From contig CAWFXB010000001.1 in NCBI GenBank assembly GCA_963819755.1, positions 310,001 through 374,000 on the forward strand: 64,000 nt of DNA, given 5' to 3'. Numbering within the stretch: position 1 is the stretch's first letter; each line of letters begins with the position of its first letter. Of this stretch, positions 24,182-32,847 are shown one piece after another. The translations under genes and the position numbers were made by a program. Source of the stretch: VRUE01 sp963819755 (GTDB lineage: Bacteria; Actinomycetota; Thermoleophilia; Solirubrobacterales; 70-9). The notes beneath the pieces are model-generated. The model searched no databases. It was given only the letters and a program-made list of their open reading frames with translations, and was not told the origin of the DNA.

Positions 24182-25624
24182 ATGGCGACCGAGAGCACCC
24201 GTTCGCGCGCTACCCGCGACGTCGTGCGTCAGCTGATCGGGCGCGTGCTCAACCTCGGCCTCGGCGTGGTCGTCACCGCGGTCATCGCCCGCTCGCTCGG
24301 CGACAGCGGCTTCGGCGAATGGTCGAGCCTGCTCGTCGGCGTCCAGATCGCCGCCTACCTCGCCGACCTCGGGCTCGAACAGGTGGGGGTGCGGCGGGCG
24401 GCGGCCGAGCCCGAACGGGAGGCGGAATGGATCGGCGCGACGATCGTCCTGCGCGCCCTGGTCTCGCTGCCCGCGACCCTGGTCTCGATCGTCGTCGCCT
24501 TGCTGATCGCCGAGAACCAAGACATGGCGCTCGCCGGGGTGCTCGTCTCGACGACGATCCTGCTCAGCGGCCCCAACACGATCCGGGCGCTGCTGCAGCT
24601 GCGCCTGCGCAACGACGTCAACGTCGCCGTGATGACCTTCTCCTCGGTCGTCTGGGGTGTGGCCGCGATCGTCGTCGAGGCGGCCGGGGGCGGCCTGGTC
24701 CCGCTGGCGATCGCCTTCCTCGCCGCGGCGCTGGCCACCACCGCGGTGCAGGTCTGGGTCGGGGTGAGGGCCGGCGCGGTCAAGCTGCTCGGCTCGCGCC
24801 ATCTCTGGGGACCCCTGGCGCGCGTCGGGTTGCCGCTGGCGACGGCCGGCGTGCTCGTCCTCGCCTACGCCCGCATCGACCAGATCCTCGTGCTCGAGAT
24901 CTCCGGCGCCCGCGAGGCCGGCCTCTACGCCGCCGTCTACAGGATCCTCGAGCAGGCGCACTTCCTGCCGCTGACGGTCAGCATGACCCTGCTGCCGCTC
25001 GTCTCGGCCGCTTACCCGGCCGAACCCGCGCGGGTTCGGGAGCTGCTGCAGACGACGCTGGACTATCTGACGGTGGTCGCCCTGCCCGCCCTCGGCGTAG
25101 CCCTCGCCGCCTCCGGCCCGGCTATCGAATTGCTCTTCGGCAGCGAATTCGCCGACGCGGCGCCCGCGCTGCCGATCCTGATGGGCGCCTTCGTCGTCAT
25201 CTGCTTCGGCTACCTCTCGGGAAACATGGTGATCGTGCTCGGCCTGCAGCGACGCTACCTCGCCTACGCCCTGATCGGCCTTTTCTTCAACATCTGCCTC
25301 AACCTGCTGCTGCTGCCGCGATACGGGTTCATTGCCGCGGCTTGGACGACGCTCGCGACCGAGCTCGCCGTCGTCGGCCTCGCCTGGGGGGCCGTGCTGG
25401 CGGAGCTTCGCTTCCGCCCCAAGCTCGGCCGTGTGTTCCGGGCCGTGCTCGCCACCACGGCGATGACCCTGCTGCTCCTGGGACTGCGGCGGATCGGCAC
25501 GCCGGCGGTGCCGTTGTTGCTCGCGGCGCCGCTCAGCTACGCGCCGCTGGCCTTGCTGTTCGGCGCGATCAGCCTCAAAGACCTGCGCGAGCTGCGGGCG
25601 ATGCGGCAGCAGAGCTCGGGCTGA
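24182..25624 (+). CDS. Polysaccharide flippase (Wzx/MATE-like)
   Basis: A 480-residue protein with about 14 membrane segments. It begins RQLIGRVLNLGLGVVVTAVI with ARSLGDSGFGEWSSLLVGVQ, the start typical of polysaccharide_synt flippases. YARIDQILVLEISGAREAGL and FGYLSGNMVIVLGLQRRYLA are conserved inner segments. It would move lipid-linked repeat units across the membrane. A clear paralogue lies at 40997-42448, with nearly the same start (VLNLGLGVVVTALVARALGD). The 3' end overlaps the convergent GMC oxidoreductase by 50 bases. Confidence 0.9.
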   Translation: MATESTRSRATRDVVRQLIGRVLNLGLGVVVTAVIARSLGDSGFGEWSSLLVGVQIAAYLADLGLEQVGVRRAAAEPEREAEWIGATIVLRALVSLPATLVSIVVALLIAENQDMALAGVLVSTTILLSGPNTIRALLQLRLRNDVNVAVMTFSSVVWGVAAIVVEAAGGGLVPLAIAFLAAALATTAVQVWVGVRAGAVKLLGSRHLWGPLARVGLPLATAGVLVLAYARIDQILVLEISGAREAGLYAAVYRILEQAHFLPLTVSMTLLPLVSAAYPAEPARVRELLQTTLDYLTVVALPALGVALAASGPAIELLFGSEFADAAPALPILMGAFVVICFGYLSGNMVIVLGLQRRYLAYALIGLFFNICLNLLLLPRYGFIAAAWTTLATELAVVGLAWGAVLAELRFRPKLGRVFRAVLATTAMTLLLLGLRRIGTPAVPLLLAAPLSYAPLALLFGAISLKDLRELRAMRQQSSG

Positions 25625-27137
25625 GCTCCCCGGCCAGCAGGTCGCCGAGGCGCAGCGCCAGGGCGGCGATCGTCAGGGTGGGGTGGGCCGCCGAGTAGGT
25701 GGGGAAGGCCGATCCCCCGGCGACGAAGAGGTTCTCGATCTCCAGATGACGCATCTCGGGATCGACCACCGCGTCGCCTCCCGTCCCCATCCGGCAGGTG
25801 CCGAGCAGGTGGCCTCCGCGTGGGCCGGGGCTGACTTCGACGTCGCGGGCGCCGAGCGGGGCGAGGCGGCGGCGGACCTGCTCGGCGGCGGCACTGATCC
25901 CGTCCAGCTCGTAGCTGGTGGAGCGTGGATAGGCGACCAGGTTGAGCGGCAGGCCGAAGGAGTCGCGCTTCGACGCCAGCGTCACCCGCCGCCCCGCCTG
26001 CGGCACGTCTTCGGTCAGCATGTCGAGCGGCAGCTGCCGGCTCCAGGTCGAGAGCGCGCCGGCGCGGTTGCGGTCGCCGCCGCCGGCGAGGACGCTTTCC
26101 GTGACGAGCGGCGCGAGCGGCGCCCCCGGGTTGAAGGGAATGAGGATCGCGCCGGAGCGCTTCGAGCGGAAGCCGCCTTCGCGAAGGGCCTCGGAGAGGC
26201 CGGTCGAGAGGGTGTCGCCGTGGCCGGGGCTGAGATCGTGGCGCAGGCCGACGATCAGCGTCGTGTGCGCGTGGTCGAAGAGATAGCGGCCGACGGCGGG
26301 GCCGCCCAGGCCGGAACGGAGCAGGATGCCGGGGTTTTCGAAGCCGCTGGCGGCGAGGACGTAGCGCCGGCCCCGCACCAGCAACCGCTCGCCGCTTTGG
26401 TCGATCGCCTCGATCGCCTCGATCCGGCGGCCGCCCCCGCCGGTCCGTAGGCGCGCCGCGACGGTCTGCCGGTGCAGGTCGAGGCCGGGATGGTCGAGCA
26501 CTCCGCGGAGGCCGTTGAGCGCCGAGAAGCGGGCGTCGACCGGGCACAGCTCGCAGGTCGCCGAGCCACAGCAGGCGGGCCGGCCCTGGAGGGGCTGGGA
26601 CGGACGGGCCTGGGGAAGCGGTCCGAACGGGCGCAGGTGGGGGGCGATCGCCCGGTCCATCGGGCTGAGCGGGTGGGCGGGAAGGATTCGTGCGCCCGGC
26701 GGCACGGATCCGTTCGCCGCGGCTGCAGTGCCCTCGGGGGCACCCGAGACGCCGAGCGCCTGCTCGGCCCGCACGTAGTAGGGCTCCAGCTCGGCCAGCG
26801 AGAGCGGCCAGTCGACCATCACGCCGTAGGCCGAGCGCATGCTGAAATCGGCGGCGGTGAAACGCGGGGTGGCGCCGTCCCAGTGCAGCGAGGACCCGCC
26901 GACGCCGTACACGTAGCTCCACGGGTAGGGCGGCGTTCCGGGCGCCGTTTCGTCGTTGGGCTCGGCTCCCGGCACGGCTGCCGCCCACTGCCCGTCGGCG
27001 AGCTGCTCGGCGTGGGTCTTCAGCGCACCGCGCTCGAGCATCGTCACCCGCTGCCCGGCGAGCAGCGCCGGCCAGGCGCTGAGCAAGCCGCAGATGCCCG
27101 AACCGACGACCGCGATGTCGGTCTCGACCGTCTTCAC
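25575..27137 (-). CDS. GMC-family FAD-dependent oxidoreductase
   Basis: A 520-residue protein. The N-terminal FAD motif is IAVVGSGICGLLSAWPALLA (Gly12, Gly14, Gly17) with an acidic strand end MLERGAL. YVYGVGGSSLHWDGATPRF is the GMC loop contacting FAD, and the C-terminal NLFVAGGSAFPTYSAAHPT holds the conserved His region. It lacks its own export signal. Such subunits pair with a small Tat-exported partner (gluconate 2-dehydrogenase subunit 3-like) and oxidise sugars or polyols. The upstream gene ends with just such a module, overlapping by 4 bases (ATGA). The substrate is unknown; a polysaccharide sugar is plausible. Confidence 0.87.
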   Translation of the reverse strand: MKTVETDIAVVGSGICGLLSAWPALLAGQRVTMLERGALKTHAEQLADGQWAAAVPGAEPNDETAPGTPPYPWSYVYGVGGSSLHWDGATPRFTAADFSMRSAYGVMVDWPLSLAELEPYYVRAEQALGVSGAPEGTAAAANGSVPPGARILPAHPLSPMDRAIAPHLRPFGPLPQARPSQPLQGRPACCGSATCELCPVDARFSALNGLRGVLDHPGLDLHRQTVAARLRTGGGGRRIEAIEAIDQSGERLLVRGRRYVLAASGFENPGILLRSGLGGPAVGRYLFDHAHTTLIVGLRHDLSPGHGDTLSTGLSEALREGGFRSKRSGAILIPFNPGAPLAPLVTESVLAGGGDRNRAGALSTWSRQLPLDMLTEDVPQAGRRVTLASKRDSFGLPLNLVAYPRSTSYELDGISAAAEQVRRRLAPLGARDVEVSPGPRGGHLLGTCRMGTGGDAVVDPEMRHLEIENLFVAGGSAFPTYSAAHPTLTIAALALRLGDLLAGELSPSSAAASPAARAGL

Positions 27138-28645
27138 GATTCGCGCACCAGTCCCGCGCAGGCTCCCGGGCTGCCCGGGTCGGTGCCGGTGATCGCGTAG
27201 GCGAGGCTCGCCGAGGGTGCGTCCAGCATCGGGTCGAGCAGGCCGGAGATCGCCTTTTCGCGGGCGCTGTCCGGCAGCACGGTCGCGGCGGGATCGCGGA
27301 CGGCCAGCGCGAAGGCGGTCGCCCGCGCGTCGTACTCGGCACCGGCGTATTCGGCCCGCGCCCGCGCCAGCAACTGGCCGGCCAGCTTCGGGTCGATGCC
27401 GAGGTTGGAGGCGACCAGCTTCTCGAACTCGTCGTCGGGGATCAGCGCCGCATATGGGGCGACCACCGCCACCGCGGCCACGCCGGCCCCGACGGCGACG
27501 AAGGTCCGCCGCCGGATCCGTCCCCGCCCCTGTTCTGAGGCAGGCCTGGCGACCTCCTCGAGCAGCTCCAGCAGGCGCTGCACCTGCACGGGGCTGTCGT
27601 AGTTCTCCCGCACCCGCTCCAGCGCCTCGGCTCCGAGCCGGCGGCGCCGCTCCGGGTCGGCGAGCCGGCGCAGGGCGGCGGCCAGCTGCTCGGGGTCGTC
27701 CGGCTGGACCAGCTCTCCACCGTCACCGAGCAGCTCGCCGATCGCGCCGACGTCGGAGGCGACGACCGGGAGCCCCGCCGCCATAGCCTCCAGCACCACC
27801 CAGGGCACGGCGTCGGCCCTGGTCGGCAGCGCGAGCGCGTCGGCGGCCGCGTAGAGATCCCGCAGCTGCTCGCTTCGCGCCTTGACGTCGCGGTGGGGGC
27901 GAACCAGATCGTTCTCGGGCACGGGGTCGGTCGAGACGACGTCGAGAATCGCCTCGCCCTCGAGCCGGCCAACGGCATCGATCAGCGTGCCGAGGCCCTT
28001 GCGCTCGACTTCGTTGCCGACGAAGAGGACTCGCAGCGGCCCCTCGTCCCGCACCGGCCGCGCCGCCGCCGCGCGGCCCCACCAGGCGCCGTCGAGGCCG
28101 GGATGGATCGTCGCCAGCCGCACCTCCGACATGTCGTATTCGCGGCGCAGCGCCTCCTCGTTCCAGCCCGTCCAGGCGACGACCGCCGCCGCTCCGCGCA
28201 GCGCCCGCCGCTCGAGCCGCTTCAGCAAACGTTGCTGGCGCGGCGTCCAGGCGTCGCCGGGGCCGCCGTACTCGAGCGCGGTGAACTGGCCGACGGTGGC
28301 GTCGATCGAGAGCACGCAGGGCAGCCGCCTCATCGGCCCGCGGATCAGCAGGGCGGAGGCCTGGGTGCTGATCAAGGCCACGTCGACCGAGCGCCGATGG
28401 CGCTTGAGCAGGCGGCGCAGCCGCCATGACCAGCGCAGCCGCCAGCGCAGGGCGAACATGTCGGCATCGCCGCCGCGCTTCCAGCGGCGCAGGAACAGTC
28501 GCTCCACCCGGTTCGGCGGCGGCACGGTCGCGAAGGTCGTATCGACCGCCGCGTTGCCGGCGAGCGTCGCCTTCAGCTGGGCGGTCAGGGTGCGGTGGCC
28601 GAGCACCCCCTCGTCGAGGAAGAGGACCCGCAGACGCTCGCTCAT
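27134..28645 (-). CDS. Glycosyltransferase fused to a Tat-signal GMC small-subunit-like module
   Basis: A 503-residue protein of two unlike parts. Residues 1-365 are a GT4-like glycosyltransferase (RVLFLDEGVLGHRTLTAQLK; LRVLFVGNEVERKGLGTLID; ALPTRADAVPWVVLEAMAAG with the donor-site Glu). Residues about 376-400 read IRRRTFVAVGAGVAAVAVVA, a twin-arginine-like motif plus hydrophobic stretch. The remaining 100 residues (DEFEKLVASNLGIDPKLAGQ, then ARAEYAGAEYDARATAFALA) resemble the small Tat-exported subunit that partners GMC dehydrogenases. The next gene is exactly such a GMC enzyme. Either the fusion is real or the small subunit is also made from an internal start. Confidence 0.75.
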   Translation of the reverse strand: MSERLRVLFLDEGVLGHRTLTAQLKATLAGNAAVDTTFATVPPPNRVERLFLRRWKRGGDADMFALRWRLRWSWRLRRLLKRHRRSVDVALISTQASALLIRGPMRRLPCVLSIDATVGQFTALEYGGPGDAWTPRQQRLLKRLERRALRGAAAVVAWTGWNEEALRREYDMSEVRLATIHPGLDGAWWGRAAAARPVRDEGPLRVLFVGNEVERKGLGTLIDAVGRLEGEAILDVVSTDPVPENDLVRPHRDVKARSEQLRDLYAAADALALPTRADAVPWVVLEAMAAGLPVVASDVGAIGELLGDGGELVQPDDPEQLAAALRRLADPERRRRLGAEALERVRENYDSPVQVQRLLELLEEVARPASEQGRGRIRRRTFVAVGAGVAAVAVVAPYAALIPDDEFEKLVASNLGIDPKLAGQLLARARAEYAGAEYDARATAFALAVRDPAATVLPDSAREKAISGLLDPMLDAPSASLAYAITGTDPGSPGACAGLVRES

Positions 28646-29763
28646 CGACTCTCCCCGGCGGCCGAGAGCAGGCGCTCGGCCTGCTCGGCGACGACGCCGG
28701 CGTCGAAGCGTTCGCGGGCGCTCTGCCCGGCGAGCCTGCCCTCGCGCCGGACCCGCTCGGGGTCGCTCTCATAGGAGCGCAGGATCGTGGCCAGGGCGGT
28801 GGGGTCGTTCTCGGGCGCGACGATCGCGCCGAAGCTGTCGTCGATCAGGTCGCGGACGCCCTCTCCGCCGGTCGAGACACAGGGCCGTTCGGCGAGCAGG
28901 CCGAGGATCACCGCCCGCGGCTGACCCTCGGTGGGGCTGGGGCAGAAGACGGAGACGTCGAAGGCGGAGAGGACGTCGCCGACCGCGGCGCCCGGAGTGG
29001 AGAGGAAGTGCGCGCGGGGGCCCAGCGGCGCGGCGCGGGACTGCAGCTCGGCCTCGGTCTCGCCGGCGCCGGCGAGGATCAGGTGCGTGTCCGGGCCGAG
29101 CGCCGCGACCGCGTCGATGACGACGTCGTTGCGCTTCTTCGGGTGGAAGCGCGAGATGCAGCCGACGGTGAAGGCCCCGGCGGGGATGCCGAGCTCGCTC
29201 CGCACCCGTTCGCGCCCCTCCTCGCTGAAGCGGATCTCGTCGGTTCGCATCGCGTTCGGCAGGACCACGACCTTTGCGGCGTCGACGCCGGCGTCGATCA
29301 CCGAACGGCGCGTCCCCTCGGATATGGCCAGGATCGGATCCGCCTTGCGCCCGGCCGCGGCATACGCCCAGCGCCCCGGCCCGCTCCTCATCTGGAAGGG
29401 GACCGGCCCCCACTCGGCCCAGGCGATCTGGGGGCGAAGCCGGGCGGGCAGCCGCGGCGCCAGCAACTGCTCCTTCTTGTAGTGGAGGAGGAGAAAGTCG
29501 TAAGGGAGCTCGGCTTCGAGCGCCTCGCGCAGCCGCCGCCGCAGCGCCGGCCAGCGGAGCATCAGAGAAGGCCAGCTGCTTGCCGACAGCTTCGGGCCGA
29601 GCTCGAGCGGGTGGACCTCGACCCTGGTCTGGCGGCCGATCTCGGGCGAGTCGCTGAGCATCACCGCTTCGTGGCCGCGGCCGATCAGGGCGTCGAGCAG
29701 CTCGACCGCGGCGAACTCCGCTCCGCCGGGGGCGGCGCCGGTCATCACGGTGACGATCTTCAA
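28642..29763 (-). CDS. GT4-family glycosyltransferase (second half of a tandem pair)
   Basis: From a TTG at 29763 this encodes 373 residues, the usual length of a GT4 enzyme: KIVTVMTGAAPGGAEFAAVE at the N-terminus, FTVGCISRFHPKKRNDVVID at the hinge, and VFCPSPTEGQPRAVILGLLA as the donor site. The same frame runs without a stop into the preceding glycosyltransferase module, so the two may be one fused protein. A TGA in another frame overlaps the TTG (TTGA), the arrangement expected for two separate coupled genes. Its stop overlaps the next gene's start by 4 bases. Confidence 0.8.
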   Translation of the reverse strand: MKIVTVMTGAAPGGAEFAAVELLDALIGRGHEAVMLSDSPEIGRQTRVEVHPLELGPKLSASSWPSLMLRWPALRRRLREALEAELPYDFLLLHYKKEQLLAPRLPARLRPQIAWAEWGPVPFQMRSGPGRWAYAAAGRKADPILAISEGTRRSVIDAGVDAAKVVVLPNAMRTDEIRFSEEGRERVRSELGIPAGAFTVGCISRFHPKKRNDVVIDAVAALGPDTHLILAGAGETEAELQSRAAPLGPRAHFLSTPGAAVGDVLSAFDVSVFCPSPTEGQPRAVILGLLAERPCVSTGGEGVRDLIDDSFGAIVAPENDPTALATILRSYESDPERVRREGRLAGQSARERFDAGVVAEQAERLLSAAGESR

Positions 29764-30886
29764 GGGGTCAGGCGCCTCTTCGAGCGCCTCGATCGAGTAC
29801 TCGCGTTCGGCCAGCTCGCGACCGGCGGCGGCCAGGGCGTTGCCACGCTGCGGGTCGAGCGCTTCGAGCACCGCCCGGGCAAACGGCTCACCGGCTGGCT
29901 CGCCCTCGACGTAGTGGAGCCCGGCCTGCGCTTCGAGGCCGGCGGCGGCGAGCGGGGTGGCGACGACCGGGACGGCGAAGGCGAGCGCCTCGACGAACTT
30001 GAGCGGCGACCCACCTCCCTCCAGCAGGGGCACGACGGCGCAGCCGGCGGCGTCATAGAGAGCGCCCAGATCCGGCACGAAGCCCAGGCCCTCCACGCGG
30101 GGATCGGTTGCGTCGATCGCGTCGCTGCCCTTGCCGGCGACGGTCAGCCGGATCTCCGCTGCCCGTTCCCAGAGGGCTGGCATCGCCGCGTCGAGCAGGA
30201 AGCGCAGCCCCTGCCGGTTCGGCTCGTAGGAGAGGTCGGCGACGAAGAGCAGCGAGCGCTGCCCGTCGCGCGGCGACACCGGCGTTATCGCGGCGATGTC
30301 GACGACGTTGGGGACGAGTCGCAGCCGAGCCGTGGGTGCCAGCGCCGCGGCTCCCTGCATGTCCGCCGGCGAGACCATCCAGCTCTCAGCGTAGCGTTCG
30401 AGCAGAAGCCGCTCGAAGCGCTGCAGGCTGCGCAGCGACATCCCCGTGTCGGTGAGTCGGTGGCGGAAGGAAGACTCCAGGTTGTGGGCGCTGTAGATCG
30501 CCGGATGTCGCTTCGCGTGGGGCAAGAGCGCCGCCGCGGCGATCGGTCCCTCGGCGATCAGACGCACGTCCCCGCCGTTCGCGGACAGCTTCGCGGCCTG
30601 CGAAGCGACGCCGGGCCAGATCCCACGGGCGAAGTCGCCGGGCACGCCGCTCGAGCGGCTGCGCAGGTACGCCGACGCTCGCTCGAAGTCGCGACGGCCT
30701 CTCGACGCGGTGCAGGCGAACGCCGGCAAGCGACTCGTAGGAGGGGTCGGGGCTCTCGGCGCCAAACGCTCCGTAGACGAAGTCGAGGCTGCCGTGTGCG
30801 GAAAGGGCGCGCACCAGGCCATACGTCCGCCGCGCCCGGCCAGAGTCGAGGGTGGGGGTGTGTGAAGTGGCGAGGACGGTCCGCAT
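29764..30886 (-). pseudogene. GT4-family glycosyltransferase with an apparent frameshift
   Basis: The natural start is the ATG at 30886 (MRTVLATSHTPTLDSGRARR), a good GT4 N-terminus. That frame holds for about 65 residues to RLHRVERPS near 30698. The protein then continues well only in another frame (DFERASAYLRSRSSGVPGDF, later AIYSAHNLESSFRHRLTDTG and LLFVADLSYEPNRQGLRFLL). One extra base within 30688-30700 would explain it. No stop separates the second frame from the downstream glycosyltransferase. It is either a recent pseudogene, a sequencing error, or less likely programmed frameshifting. The donor-site motif LLEGGGSPLKFVEALAFAVP is intact. Confidence 0.7.
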
Positions 30887-30955
30887 GCATCGGCGCCGAG
30901 CGGGGCGACGAGGCGGCGAGTATAGGCCCAGCCCGGGACGGTCAGGGCCTGATTT

Positions 30956-32761
30956 CTAGGTCCCGTATTTCGCCGCGGCCTGGCGCAGCGCTTCGTAAGC
31001 GGGCTTGTGCGAGCCGTCGTTGCGCACGACGCCGTACCAGGCGTTGGTGCCGTAGTCACGGTAGTTGAAGTAGTCGACCTCGGCCACGTAGCCGGTGCCC
31101 GCGGCCCAGGCGATGAAGTTGGTGATGTTCGCCGCCTGTTCGGACTCCGACCACTGCAGGCTGTCGCCGGTGGAGGGCTGGCCCACCGCCGTCGGCCAGC
31201 CGACCTCGGTGATGTAGACCGGCCCGCCGGTCATCGCCCGCGCGCTTTCGACCAGGGCGCGGTTGCCGAGCGCCGAGCTGGTCTTGGAGCCGGTGCCGCC
31301 GTAGGGGTGGACGATGAAGCCGTCCACGTAGGTCCTCCAGTCGGAGGTGTACCAGGCCTTGCCGAAGCTGAGGCCGTTTGAGCCGTCGAGGGTGCCGAGG
31401 ATCTTCGGCGCCGCTTCGCCGTAGGTGGCGTGGAAGGCGTCGTGGGTCTTCTTCAGCAGTTCGCGGTAGCAGACCGCGTTGGCCGAGCTGTTTGCGCTCG
31501 AGCCCCAAAACCAGGTCCCACCGGGCTCGTTCAGGGCCTCGATGACCGGCGTCTGGGTCGGGTTGGTGTTGGCCTTGTAGAAGGACAGGGTTTCGGCGAC
31601 CCAGGAGGAGGCGTTCAGCGCGCAGACACCGCCGCTGTTGTAGGGCCCCGAGAAGTTCATCTGGATGCGCAGGCCGGCCTTCTTGAAGTTTTCAAGCGCC
31701 GAGACGCCCAGGTCGGTGTCGAAGCGCACGGTGTTGACCGCGCCGTGCACGTCGGCGGCGCCCGAGCTGCCGTAGTTCCCAGCGTCGAGGCCGACGATCA
31801 TCCCGGTCGGGCTGGGGGTCGGGGTCGGTTCGGGGGTCCCCGCCGGGGCGGGAGTGGCGGCGTTGGAGACAGTGAAGCTGCGCGAGGTGGAGCTCGAGTT
31901 GCCCGCCGCGTCATAGGCAGTGGCGGTCACGGTGTGAGCGCCGTCGCTGACCTTGGTCGTGTCGAAAGTGCAGTTCCAGGGAGCGTCGCTCTCGGTGTTC
32001 AACGTCGTCGTGCCGTCGACCTTGAAGACAACGTGGTCGACGCCGTGGTCGTCGGAGGCCGAGACTTCGCAGGCCGAGCCCTGCAGCTTGCCCTTGATCG
32101 TGGCGGCGGCTGCGGGTACCTGCCAGGCGACAGTTGGTGCCGTGACGTCGCCGGTCGGCGTGGGGCTGGGGGCTGGGGTCGATTCGGGTTCAGGTTCGGG
32201 CGCTGGCGCAGGGGCTGGGGTCGTGGTCGGAGATGGGGCTGGAGTTTGAGCGGGCGCCGAAGTCGGGGTGACGGCCTTGTTGGCGACGTTCACGGTCACC
32301 GAGGCCGAGCGCGAGTTGCCGGCGGCGTCATAGGCGGTGGCGGTCACGGTGTGGCTGCCATCGCTGACCTTGGTCGTGTCGAAAGTGCAGTTCCAGGGGG
32401 CGTCGCTCTCCGTGTTGAGCGTCGTCCCGTCGACCTTGAAGACGACCTTGGTGACGGCGCGATCGTCGGAGGCCGAGGCTTCGCAGGCCGAGCCCTGCAG
32501 CGTGCCCTTGGCGGTCGCACCGGCGCCCGGCGCCTTCAAGGCCACGGTTGGCGCCGTGATGTCGCGGCTGCTCGAGCTATGCCGAAGCCGCAGCATGCAC
32601 CGCCGCTTGGCGGCCGGGCGCTCGGTTCGCTTGGCGCAGATGTGGGCGGCGCTACGGGTGGAGGTCGAGGCGGAGGCGGAGGTCGATACGAGGCCAAGCG
32701 CGGCGAGCAGGCTGATGACCAGGACGAGGGCCGCGGACCGGCTTGCGTTGGCGGAAGGCAT
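30956..32761 (-). CDS. Secreted multi-domain glycoside-hydrolase-like protein with two Ig-like domains
   Basis: A 601-residue protein. A signal peptide (SAALVLVISLLAALGLVSTS) is followed by two near-identical Ig-like domains (ITAPTVALKAPGAGATAKGT and VTAPTVAWQVPAAAATIKGK), joined by a Pro/Glu/Ala linker. Residues about 320-600 form a TIM-barrel hydrolase of clan GH-A type: VIEALNEPGGTWFWG has the Asn-Glu acid/base and PVYITEVGWPTAVG the candidate nucleophile Glu. The Ig-like domains each contain a CEASASDD or CEVSASDD and WNCTFDTTKV pair, likely disulfide-linked. It may trim the exported polysaccharide. The exact GH family is not certain. Confidence 0.82.
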   Translation of the reverse strand: MPSANASRSAALVLVISLLAALGLVSTSASASTSTRSAAHICAKRTERPAAKRRCMLRLRHSSSSRDITAPTVALKAPGAGATAKGTLQGSACEASASDDRAVTKVVFKVDGTTLNTESDAPWNCTFDTTKVSDGSHTVTATAYDAAGNSRSASVTVNVANKAVTPTSAPAQTPAPSPTTTPAPAPAPEPEPESTPAPSPTPTGDVTAPTVAWQVPAAAATIKGKLQGSACEVSASDDHGVDHVVFKVDGTTTLNTESDAPWNCTFDTTKVSDGAHTVTATAYDAAGNSSSTSRSFTVSNAATPAPAGTPEPTPTPSPTGMIVGLDAGNYGSSGAADVHGAVNTVRFDTDLGVSALENFKKAGLRIQMNFSGPYNSGGVCALNASSWVAETLSFYKANTNPTQTPVIEALNEPGGTWFWGSSANSSANAVCYRELLKKTHDAFHATYGEAAPKILGTLDGSNGLSFGKAWYTSDWRTYVDGFIVHPYGGTGSKTSSALGNRALVESARAMTGGPVYITEVGWPTAVGQPSTGDSLQWSESEQAANITNFIAWAAGTGYVAEVDYFNYRDYGTNAWYGVVRNDGSHKPAYEALRQAAAKYGT

Positions 32762-32847
32762 GCCCCCCTGATCGGTTCGCCAAGGGAGTTATGCAGGAGC
32801 CCTTCCCGCAAATGGACGCATGTCCAGCCGTGGGATGGCGTTCGTGC

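Noticed and set aside
28426..31068. An 880-codon plus-strand frame opposite the glycosyltransferases
   Set aside because: It is antisense to recognisable GT4 motifs and shows only Arg/Gly/Asp-rich low-complexity sequence.
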